Part shown: in pieces, positions 19,801-29,655 of the stretch
Position numbering within the stretch: the stretch's first letter is position 1
How the letters are laid out: every line of letters begins with the position of its first letter
Origin: Mastigamoeba balamuthi
Taxonomy: Eukaryota; Evosea; Mastigamoebida; Mastigamoebidae
Length of the DNA: 46,343 nt
Assembly: GCA_902651635.1 (NCBI GenBank)
Contig: CACRSC010000098.1
Location: forward strand, 1-46,343
Direction of reading: 5' to 3'
The notes under the pieces: generated by a model
What the model was told of the DNA's origin: nothing
The model's database searches: none
Seen by the model: the letters and a program-made list of their open reading frames with translations, nothing else
Position numbers and translations under genes: made by a program

Positions 19801-22800
19801 GTGTCCTCGAGCTGCCCGGCAGAGCTGAACAGCAGCGCGGCGTCGATGTCGTCGACCGTCTTGCGCACGGCCTCGACGGCCTCGTCGCACATGACCTCGC
19901 CGACGGCGCCCTCCTTGGCCGCGCGCATGAGCGTCGTGATGGCGTTGGTGGCGTCGCGGAACGAGTCGGTCAGCTGCTTCTGGGGCGCCTTGTTCTTGGG
20001 GTCCGCGGCCATGCCCTTGACCGCCTGCACGATGCTCAGCGTGGCCCTCGCCAGCGCAGCGCCGCTCTCCGAGATCTGCGCGCCGATGCCCTGCGAGGGC
20101 GCCAGCGCCGCGGTGCACTTCATCGCGTCGACCGACTGCTGGGCCAGCTGGGCGACCTGCTTGGCGACGTTGCCCACCTGCACGAGGTTCGACTTGTCCG
20201 CGGCCACGAGGCTCTTGAGGCCCATCGTCAGGCTGCGGCACAGCGACGTCAGGTCGTCCTTGTGGTCCTGGTACGTCTTCTCCCCCGTCTGCGCCCCTCC
20301 CTCCCCGCTCGCCCTGACAGCCCTAGAGAGACAGACAGGGGCGTGAGACCGAGAGGTTCCAGGGGGGCAGCGGGCTGCGCACTGCTGGAGCAGGACGATC
20401 GAGGCGTCGAGGTCCTTGAGGAGCTCCGTGCCGGCGGCCAGGCGCGAGACGATCCTGCCGATGGCCTGCGAGGCCTCTGTGTTGGCGCGCGAGGCGTCCT
20501 GCATGTCGTCCTTGCCCTGGTTGCACGCGAACGCGAACGTGCTCTGTATGAGCCGCGCCGACGAGTCGGCCAGGTCCTTGCCCGCGTTGATCACCTCGCC
20601 CTGCATCTCCTGGTCCGACGACGCGTGCACGGCCTGCTGCACCAGCTTGCTGGCCCGCTCCACCGCCGCGCTCAGCTCCGCGGCCGCGCGCCCGACGTCG
20701 GCCGTCGCCGTGTACGCGCTCGTCATGATGCGCTGGATCGCCGACTGCACCTCGCGCGACGACGCCACGAGGTCCTCCTGCACCTGCCGCGACACGCCGC
20801 CCGCCGCGCGCTGCCCGCNCCATGTGGCGCTGCAGCTCCTGGACGCTGGCGGCCATGCGGCCCTTGCAGGCGGGTACGATGATGGCGCCGCCCAGGGCCC
20901 CGACGACGCTCTCGGTGGCCTGGCCCGCAGCGTAGGCGCCGTCGGCCTCCTGCATCACCAGACGCCGCGCGTCCTCCGACGTCAGGCTCTCGGCAACGTG
21001 GATGGCCGTCTGGTGCAGCGCCTCCGAGGCCAGCGCGACATCGCGCCCGCACTGCTGCAGCAGCGAGAGCGAGAAGGGGTCGACGACGCCCTTGCCCGTC
21101 AGCACGGCCTCGAGGTACGCGTGCGACGCGTTGTAGCGCTCCTGCACCTCGCGGAGCTGCTGCGCCTGCTGCTCCGTCAGCGGCACGCCCTCCTGCAGCG
21201 CGTTCGAGAGCCGCAGCATCTCGGCGATGGCGTCGGCCATGTTGCGCGTGGCGTCGAGCAGCGAGAGCCCTCCGGCCTCGTCGTCGGCGCCCCCCGCGAA
21301 CTTGGCCGCCGTGCCCATCTTGAGCGCGTGCGCCAGCATCGTCTTGGCCGCCTCGGCCAGCGCTGCGCGCGAGGCCACGCGGCCCGCGCTGAGGTCGCCC
21401 AGCAGCTGCGCGCACGACCCCGCGACGCCCTGGTACGACACGACGAGCTGCTGGCGCCACTGCTCGGGCGTCATGGCCGTCTGGTGCGCAATGGCCGACG
21501 GCGCGCAGCCCAGCTCGTCGCTCAGCAGGTCCGCAGCGCGGATGGCGCTCTCGAGGTCGTCGATGACGATGTCCTGCGCCTGCACGCGCCCGCGGCCCGC
21601 GACACGCTTGCCGGCGGCCCCGCCCTCGCCGCCCGTGAAGCTCGCCGAGCCGCCCGAGGAGCTCAGGGCCGTGGCGCGCTGGATGTTGGCGCGTGTGCGG
21701 CCGTGGGCGACCGTGTCGACCTCGGCGAGCTGCGTGTCGTCGTCCTCGATCACCACGCCGGCCTCGCGGCGTATCCGCATCGTGATGTCGATGTACCCAC
21801 TGATCAGCGACGCGATCTCGCGGCCTGGCGAGGGGAGGCCCCTGTTAGCCCCCGGCAGCCGTGGCCACAGTGGCCTCCACGAATGAACACACTCCACACT
21901 AAAGAAACAATAGCAGAGTAACTCCAGCAAGACTCTTCGTCACACACGATCAGCCAGCCAGTCCTGACGGGGACTGCCGTCCCTCTCCCACCAGCGCCCG
22001 TCCGGTGTGGGCAGAGCGGCAGAGAGGCACAGCAGCGGACCTTGCTTGGTGAGGCCGTTGTAGTACTCGTCCTCGTAGTCGCCAAAGTCGATGGTGACCG
22101 AGCTCTCGGTCGAGGCGAAGCGCTTGACGTGCTTGAGCGCGTACGTCTTGATGACGTCCTTGGTCTCGCCGTCCATGCGCACGATCGTGTCGCGCGAGAT
22201 GCCCAGCAGCTCCTCCTTGAGCTCGCGCCCCTTCTTGATCTTGAGCGAGAAGGTCGTCATGCCGAACGTCTTGAGCGCCCGGGCGATCTGGATGTAGCGG
22301 TACTTGGCGTTGAGCTCCGTCGTCCCCACCAGCTTCTTGTACTCGACCGTGATGTCCTCGTGTATCTTCTTCGTCTCGCGCCACTGCGGCGGCAGCAGCT
22401 CCAGCAGCTCCTTCTTCGCCTGCTTGTCCTGTTGTTGTTGTGTTTTTGGGACCCCACGTCAACGCAGGCAGGACAAAAAGGGAAAGAGAAATCTTCGAGA
22501 TAATCAAGCGAGGGATTTCCCGGTATGGCAACACTAAACCGGGAAATGTCCCAGAACAGGAATCGCCCGCTCGGGGGAGGGGAGGGGCAGACCTTGAGCC
22601 GCGTGGGGTTGAAGTCGCCGTACTTGATCTGGGCCTGGACGGCGGCCATCATGACGGCCTCGTCCTTGGAGCAGACGTACTTGCCGTCGTGGATGAAGTC
22701 GCTGATCTGGACGTAGAGCACGTGGACCTGCATGGGGTCGCTCTTGTCGATGTTGGCGTCGAAGAAGAAGAACCTCTTCTTGAGCACGAGGACCGTCTCC

Positions 22801-23324
22801 TCGCCGACCTCCTGCTCGAAGAGCGACTTGTCCAGCTTGACCCAGCCCTCCTTGCCCTCGACCAGCAGCCCGTACTCCTCGCTCGTCTTGATGTCCAGCT
22901 TCCCGCAGACCGTCTCCACCGCGTCCCGCGCCGGCCTGCTGTCGTCCACGAAGATGCTCTTCACCGCGCCGTCCAGCATCTTGATCTTCTGCACCCTCGT
23001 CCGCTTGCGGTACAGCACCTCGTCCTCCTGCAGATTCCAGTATCGCGAAAACATATTGGATTAGATATGTGTGGGCTAATTTCGAGATCGCGGCCTGACG
23101 TGGTGCAGGTCGTAGAACGCGAGCGTGCGCGCGGGCTCGAGCCAGCGCGGGGGCGTCTTGGTGCCGACGGCGCGCTGGAAGAGGCCGTGGTCGGCGCCGC
23201 CGCCGTCGGGCCCGACCTTCTCGTTGATCTCCTTGAGGGCCTCGCTGATGCTCATCTCGGGCGTGAAGCGCATCGCCCGCGTGGCGTTCTTGGCCACGAG
23301 GTTCACCTTGAGCGTGATGCTCAT
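16827..23324 (-). CDS. Talin (FERM, rod, I/LWEQ) with a proline-rich tail (about 1,737 aa)
   Basis: Exons: complement(join(16827..17496, 17571..18042, 18405..18693, 19020..20313, 20383..21824, 22041..22428, 22593..23027, 23100..23324)). The N-terminal FERM region (about 1-375) covers F0 (MSITLKVNLVAKNATRAMRF), F1 (KIKMLDGAVKSIFVDD), F2 and F3 (RYIQIARALKTFG, FGDYEDEYYNGL, LISGYIDITM). A helical-bundle rod follows. The I/LWEQ actin-binding domain (about 1290-1490) includes HLVKHASVCQSRRL and DPLWSNGLISAAQGV, then a dimerisation-type helix. The last about 190 residues are Pro/Ala/Gly-rich and end in a PPPPPP run, where other amoebozoan talins carry a villin headpiece. The rod is shorter than in typical talins of about 2,500 residues. 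The N at 20819 must be dropped to keep frame, after which every splice phase closes. Talin links membrane receptors to actin. Confidence 0.88.
18043..18404 (-). repeat. CACAGY hexamer satellite filling a talin intron
   Basis: The intron between the two I/LWEQ exons consists largely of CACAGC and CACAGT hexamers on the plus strand (about 18065-18346). It includes a longer duplicated block: CACAGTCACCACAGTCACAG occurs twice. Splice sites GTGCTG and CGACAG flank it, so the array is excluded from the protein. Confidence 0.8.
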
Positions 23325-23731
23325 CTTTCCTTTCCGGCTCTGGTCTTGGCCCTGGCCCTTGCTGTCGCCTGCTGCTGCTTGCTGCTTGCTTGCTGCTTGC
23401 TGTTGCTCTCCGCGGGGAGCCTCCTGGGTGGGGGTGGGGGTGTTGGGAAGCCTCGAGGAGAGGGGCGCAGAGGGCGTGGTGTGAGAAAGCTTGTTTTTTC
23501 CGGTTTTGTGCACAGAAAGAAGATTGAGATTTTCCTTGAGATTCCCACTCTCCGCTAGCACCTGCCTCACTCAGTGGCTGAATTCACCAAAAACCCCTCT
23601 GTTGTTACTGTCACCTCTCGCTACAGAGCCCCGGTCCCGGACGCGTTGTGGAGGCAGAATTCGAATTCTCCGGATATTTTGCGGGGGAATCTGCGACTGC
23701 TTGTTCGGAGGCGGAGAGACGCGGAGGCCAA
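23325..23731. promoter_or_regulatory. Divergent promoter region, talin and ADP-ribosylglycohydrolase
   Basis: The ATG of talin (-) at 23324 and the ATG of the hydrolase (+) at 23732 face away from each other across 407 bp. The region must hold both promoters. It contains AT-rich patches near 23490-23560 and 23640-23690 but no clear shared motif that I can name. Confidence 0.5.
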
Positions 23732-25613
23732 ATGAACGGCGGCCACCAACGCGAGCGCGACTCCCCCGCGGCCCACGCGTCGCCCCTCGGCGAGGGCGTC
23801 TTCGCGTACAAGCTGAGCGACGACGGCACCCGCGCCGAGACCTCGCCGCTCCTCGAGATGCTCCGCGCACGCGTCCTCGGTGCGCTCCTTCTCTGCTGGT
23901 TTTCTTTCAGAGAATTGGGCAATGAGCAATTGATTCCGCCGGTTGATTGATTGGCTGGATGTGACTTGATTTGAGGTGACACTCGCGCAGGGGATGCGGA
24001 CCTCGTGCACCACAGCGTGCTCGAGGGGCCGGACCAGGTGGTCGTCGACAGGCTGGCCGGTGTCCAGCCCTGGGAGTCGCCCGCCGAGGACCGCGCTGTG
24101 GGCTGCATGCTGGGGATGGTCCTCGGCGACTCGATCGGCCACAGGAGCGAGTTCCAATCCGTCCGGTGCCAAGATCCCCCTATCTTCCTCCCCCCGTATC
24201 TTCCCCCGATTCCTGTAATCCAAAAATCCTGAAAATCTGCGGTGTGCATCTTCCTCGAAGGTACGGGAAGAACGTAATGTGGGATCTGCCCACCGGCAGG
24301 GGCGGTGCGTTCCAGCTCGAGGCCGGCCAGTGGACCGACGACGCGTCGATGGGCCTCTGCCTGGCCGACTCGCTGCTCGTCACGCGCGGCGCGCTGGACC
24401 CGCACGACCTCATGCACCGCTTCCTGGCCTGGTGGCACGCCGGCTACAACAACGCCTTCCGCTTCGACAACCCCGAGACCTCCCACAGCGTCGGCCTCGG
24501 CGGCAACGCACGCCACCCGCCTCCGAGTTTCCGCGAATCAATTGATTCGTTTCATTCAAATATTCGAACCGAATTCGAATGTAAAACGCGCCGCAGATTT
24601 CGATGGCGTTCTCGTCGTACGTGCGGGACGGCTTTGCGTACACGAGGGCGGGCGACGCGCGGACGTCGGGCAACGGGTCGGTGATGCGCAACGCGGCGGT
24701 GCCGGTGCTGCTGCACGCTGACGTGGCGCGGGCGGAGGAGCTGGGGGCGCCAGCAGAGCCGCACGACGCACCAGGGCGCCGAGGCCGCCGAGTGCTGCGC
24801 GCTGCTCTCGCACATCTGCGCGCGGGCCGTCGCGGGGGAGCCGCTGCGGGCGGTGCTGTCGGGGCTGGGGGGCTCGTTCCGCACCGACGTGGCGAGCGTG
24901 GCGGCGCTGGCGGCGGGCGCGATGGAGGGCGAGGACGCGGACAGGGACTGGCGCTGGCGCACAGAGGAGCAGTACAGGTTCAGCGAGCGCAGGGCGGCCC
25001 AGCAGCCGGGCTACGTGGGCTCGTACGCGATGGACGCCATGGCCATGGCCCTCAACGTCGCCTGGCGCTGCTCCTCGGTCAAGGTGCGGGCGCTGCCTTC
25101 CAATTTGCGAGGCCATCAGTTGATCTCAGTTGACCTCTTTTAATTCAATTTGAAACCTTTTCCGCTCCCTCTCTCGCTCTTTGGACCCGCTGTGCGCGTC
25201 TGTGCTTCCTCTCTGTGCGGGGGACTCGAGGAGAGCCGCGACAAATGCCAGGAGAGGATGGGGTGCCGCCCCGTCTCTTCAGTTCCCCCCGGGGTTTCGC
25301 TGGGGCTGCTCCTCAGTGGAGGCGCATTGCGGTTCACACCCCGCGGCTGCTGAAGCCGGGCTGGTCCCGTGGGGCGCTCCTTTCGGTCTAATAATGGCTC
25401 TGTGCGGCGCTCGCCCGTCAGGACGCGGTGCTCATGTGCGCCAACATACGCGGCGACTCGGACTCGTTCGGCAGCGTCGCCGGGCAGATCACGGGCGCCT
25501 TCTACGGGGCGTCGTCGCTGCCGCGCCACTGGGTCGACGCCGTCCTGCGCTGGGACAACGGCGGCGAGATCGCCACCCGGGCCTCGCGCCTCTGCTCGCA
25601 CCGCTTTCTCTGA
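23732..25613 (+). CDS. ADP-ribosylglycohydrolase family protein (about 415 aa, one frameshift)
   Basis: Exons: 23732-23879, 23991-24165, 24261-24507, 24597-25083, 25422-25613. The family removes ADP-ribose from proteins or related conjugates using two divalent metals. Conserved blocks seen are GCMLGMVLGDSIGHRSEF, GQWTDDASM (metal-binding Thr-Asp-Asp), GLGGN|ISMAFSSYVRDGF, TSGNGSVMRNAAVP and, near the C-terminus, ANIRGDSDSFGSVAGQITGAFYG, which normally carries further metal ligands. The third intron (24508-24596) starts GCACGC, a GC-AG intron. In exon 4 the frame shifts by one base within a G-run near 24752: the segment before reads DVARAEELG, and the one after reads QQSRTTHQGAEAAECC in another frame. 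A sequencing error is likely but a pseudogene is not excluded. The first about 50 residues have no recognised domain. Confidence 0.8.
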
Positions 25614-26509
25614 GACCACCAACGCCCCAAAACCACATATGATCGCCCGCCCGCTGCCAGCCCCGCCCAACGCGCTGGCGCGCTGGCCGCGCGTGGTGAC
25701 CGGGACGGGCGGGGGAACCGTGTGCCCGAATAGAGGCATCGCTGCTGGCGCGAGAGTGGCTGGCGGCTGCTTCCTTTTTCGGTCCTGAACTTAAAGTTCC
25801 GTACTGCAAATAAAAAAGAGAGAAATAAGAACCGGCGTTTCCGAGGGGACAGCGGGTCGGCGGGACCGGCGCGCGCGATGCCTTGCGACCAGGCTTTGGG
25901 GCCGTGGCTTGCCGACAGGTCGGCGCGTGCCGCACGGTCTCTGTGGCGCTCCGGCCTCTACACCGCCAAAAATAGCCGTTTTCACCGCGCAGTGCTTCAA
26001 AGTGGCATTTCCTGATGTTGCCCTGATTGGCTAATTTCCGCGATTGGTGTCACGTGTCACATGGCGGCCTGAATGGAAGTAGACGCGATGACGTTTCAGC
26101 TTTGTGCCATTTTGCGCGAAATCGGGCCCGCAGTTTATTTTTGGGCACGTGAAGAGCAGTCAGGCCTCTCAGGCCAAGCGGGGGCACACAGCGGGCGCTG
26201 CGCACACGGCCATGGGCAAGCGGATGCACTTCTCGGCGGGCACGACGACGGCCGCCATCAACCTGGTGACCTCGGTGGTGCTGATCGGCGTCGTGATCGC
26301 CATCTTCGCGACGCTGTCGACGGCGTTCTCTCTGAGCCTCATCGAGAAGAACATCAACATGCAGCTCGACCTGCAGGTCTCCACTGTGCGCAAGGTCGAC
26401 AGCCGCACCGTCGACATCGGCGGGCACTTCCAGACGCTGTTCCAGGCCAAGGTGCTGCCGGCCCGCTTCGACCTCGACACGGCGACGCCGTTCTACTGGG
26501 GCTACAAGG
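25555..26509. repeat. First copy of a 955-bp exact duplication (assembly overlap)
   Basis: This stretch and 26511-27465 appear identical base for base at offset 956, as far as can be read. The only thing between them is the N at 26510. The first copy starts inside the last exon of the hydrolase gene and stops abruptly inside the first exon of the cyclase gene. The second starts at the same hydrolase position and runs on into the complete cyclase. This is the pattern of two contigs whose overlapping ends were not merged. Confidence 0.85.
26212..26509 (+). pseudogene. Truncated copy of the adenylyl cyclase 5' end
   Basis: The first 99 codons of the cyclase that starts at 27168, repeated exactly and cut by the N at 26510. 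It codes for the first transmembrane helix and the beginning of the sensor domain. It is best read as an assembly artefact rather than a real gene fragment. Confidence 0.8.
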
Positions 26510-26510
26510 N

Positions 26511-27465
26511 ACAACGGCGGCGAGATCGCCACCCGGGCCTCGCGCCTCTGCTCGCACCGCTTTCTCTGAGACCACCAACGCCCCAAAACCACATATGATC
26601 GCCCGCCCGCTGCCAGCCCCGCCCAACGCGCTGGCGCGCTGGCCGCGCGTGGTGACCGGGACGGGCGGGGGAACCGTGTGCCCGAATAGAGGCATCGCTG
26701 CTGGCGCGAGAGTGGCTGGCGGCTGCTTCCTTTTTCGGTCCTGAACTTAAAGTTCCGTACTGCAAATAAAAAAGAGAGAAATAAGAACCGGCGTTTCCGA
26801 GGGGACAGCGGGTCGGCGGGACCGGCGCGCGCGATGCCTTGCGACCAGGCTTTGGGGCCGTGGCTTGCCGACAGGTCGGCGCGTGCCGCACGGTCTCTGT
26901 GGCGCTCCGGCCTCTACACCGCCAAAAATAGCCGTTTTCACCGCGCAGTGCTTCAAAGTGGCATTTCCTGATGTTGCCCTGATTGGCTAATTTCCGCGAT
27001 TGGTGTCACGTGTCACATGGCGGCCTGAATGGAAGTAGACGCGATGACGTTTCAGCTTTGTGCCATTTTGCGCGAAATCGGGCCCGCAGTTTATTTTTGG
27101 GCACGTGAAGAGCAGTCAGGCCTCTCAGGCCAAGCGGGGGCACACAGCGGGCGCTGCGCACACGGCCATGGGCAAGCGGATGCACTTCTCGGCGGGCACG
27201 ACGACGGCCGCCATCAACCTGGTGACCTCGGTGGTGCTGATCGGCGTCGTGATCGCCATCTTCGCGACGCTGTCGACGGCGTTCTCTCTGAGCCTCATCG
27301 AGAAGAACATCAACATGCAGCTCGACCTGCAGGTCTCCACTGTGCGCAAGGTCGACAGCCGCACCGTCGACATCGGCGGGCACTTCCAGACGCTGTTCCA
27401 GGCCAAGGTGCTGCCGGCCCGCTTCGACCTCGACACGGCGACGCCGTTCTACTGGGGCTACAAGG
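26511..27465. repeat. Second copy of the 955-bp duplication
   Basis: It matches 25555-26509. It begins with a partial repeat of the hydrolase 3' exon (to 26569), then the intergenic region with a polyadenylation-like AATAAAAAAG string, then the real start of the cyclase gene. Confidence 0.85.
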
Positions 27466-29521
27466 CGCTGCAGAGCTACCTGACGTGGGTCGCCTACTAC
27501 CACCCCGACGACTACGGCAAGTTCATCGCCGTCATGTACTCCAAGGCCGACAACGGCATCTGCGCGGCCAACGGCATGGGCACGATCAACTCCAAGACGA
27601 CGGAAGCGCAGATCATGCGCTACTGGGTCCGCGAGGGCGCGGGTGACAACGTGTCGTACCAGTGGTTCCGCAACTACACAGGTCTCATCAGCGGCTACCT
27701 CGCGGGCCAGTACGACGCGCCCGTCGCACACCTGGTCAACCCCAGCGGGGCCACGGGCGAGCTGGTCATCACGTACTCGATGCGCCTCTGCGCCGACGGC
27801 AACACGTGCGAGCCGAGTGCGCCCAACCAGGCGGGCATCCTGCAGACTTGGACCTCGGCGGGCGACCTCTCGACGAACCTGGCGGCGTCCATGTCCGACG
27901 GGGCGGACCCCAAGGCGCGGTCGTTCGTGACGGACAGCACGGGGCGCCTGGTGGCGACGTCGCACGGGCAGGCGTGGGTGATGGTCAACAAGAAGATGTA
28001 CTACCTCATGATGGACAATGCCACCGCCGGCGACCACACGCTCACCAAGATCGGGCACGACCTCCTGCGCGCGGGCGTGGCGGGGCAGGAGATCACGATG
28101 CACCGCACGGGCTCGCACATCGTCTCGTCACGGGCCGTGGCCATCGGGAGAGCGGGGACCGTGTGGACTGTCTACTATGCGATTCCCACTGAGGTGGCCG
28201 TCGGCGAGCTCAACAAGACCGTCGGCATCTGCGCCGGCATCGCAGCGGCGCTGGCCCTGATGGCCGCCGTCGTATCGTGGGTCGTCCAGCACGTGTTCCT
28301 CACCAAGCCGCTCAGCCACGCCGTCTCGACGATCAACACGCTGGCGCGGCTCAACATGCACGGCATCGCAGAGGCCACGCTGTCGCTGAGCGCCCGCGAC
28401 TACGAGGTGGGTCCCAAGGTGACCAAGGTCTCTTCGGACGAGCTGGCCAAGCTGAGCCGGAGCAGGTCGTCGTCGTCGTCGGCGCTGATGGGGAACTTCC
28501 TCAACGAGGTCTCCGGGGTGCTGCAGGCCGCCGACAAGATGGTCCACTCGCTCTACTGCGTGGGCCGCTACGTCTCGATGGACCTCGCCACGTGGGTCAT
28601 CGGCAAGGGCGTCGTCTCGTCGCCGCTGCAGCCGCGCGACGTCTCGGTGCTCTTCTGCGACATCGAGGGCTCGACGGCCATGATCGACAGGTGCCGCGCC
28701 GAGGGCACCATGTCCGAGTTCGCCGAGCTCCTCAACGAGATCCTCACGGGCCTCGCCAACACCGCCAAGCAGTACGGTGGCTACATCGACAAGTTCATTG
28801 GAGATGGTCCGCATTTCGACTTCATTTTTCTTACAATTTAGGATTTATTGACTTTCCCCCCACAGAGGTGATGGTCGTGTTCAACGCCCCCTGCGAGTGC
28901 TCGAATCACCAGAGCAGGGCGTGCCAGGCCGCGGTGGGCATGCAGGCCTGCGTTCAGAAGCTGAAGGCCACGTGGGAGCGCGAGCACAAGTACGAGTCCT
29001 TCAAGTGCCCGCGAGTGCGCGTGTCCATCGCCTCGGGCACCGTCCTTGTCGGCGACATCGGCGCCTTCGGCACTCTAGTCAACTACACGGCCATCGGGGA
29101 GACCGTCTGCATCGCTGCACGGCTGCAGGAGGTGGCTAAGACGATCCGACCCCCGACGGGCATCCTCGTGACGGGCGAGACGTGGGACGCCGCCGCCACC
29201 GCCGGAGACGTGTCGCTGGTGACGGACGAGTCGCACACGACGTCGATCGTGGGGCACTCGTGCGGGACGACGATGGTGCGCGGCTGCACGCTGCCGCTGG
29301 CGCTCTACGTGCTGCTGGGCAACAGGGAGTCGCTGCCCGTCGACGTGGCCACGAGCTCCATCCACCTGCAGAGGGCCATGGCAGCGCTCTCCAACGGGGA
29401 GCGGGAGACATGCTCGCGCGAGCTGACGCTGGTAGACGACAGTTACCTGCCCATCGTCAGAGCCGCCACGGTCACTGCGATCCAGAGCCTGAGCACCACC
29501 ATCGACCTCACCAAGAAGTGA
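27168..29521 (+). CDS. Receptor-type adenylyl cyclase with two TM helices (764 aa)
   Basis: Exons: 27168-28806 and 28866-29521, phase 1, intron 59 nt. The ATG at 27168 directly precedes the first TM helix (about 14-38, INLVTSVVLIGVVIAIFA). An extracellular sensor domain of about 300 residues follows, with Cache-like character (FVTDSTGRLVATSHGQAWVM). A second TM helix (VGICAGIAAALALMAAVVSW) comes next, then a linker with a poly-Ser run. The class III catalytic domain carries VSVLFCDIEGST (first metal Asp) and KFIGD|EVMVVF (adenine-selecting Lys and second metal Asp), which is created by the splice join. The next motif reads YTAIGETVCIAAR: Thr at the adenine contact fits a bacterial-like subclass, but the catalytic Asn is Cys. 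Activity may be altered. It should couple an external signal to cAMP. A truncated duplicate lies upstream as an assembly artefact. Confidence 0.85.
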
Positions 29522-29655
29522 AACAAGCGTAGAGCCCCCGCCACTCGGAGAGTTCGCTCCTGAGCGACACGGACGGTGTACCACTACCTGCCAGAGAAAC
29601 CGAATCAAATGCCGTGCTTTCACTGCCGTTTTTTATATTTGCGTCAATCCATCGA

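Noticed and set aside
18900-20882. Very long open frame on the plus strand opposite talin
   Set aside because: It is the antisense shadow of GC-rich talin rod codons. The minus-strand frame has talin homology and correct splice phases.
26212-26509. A second, independent adenylyl cyclase gene start
   Set aside because: Exact copy of 27168-27465 next to the N at 26510. Explained by unmerged contig overlap.
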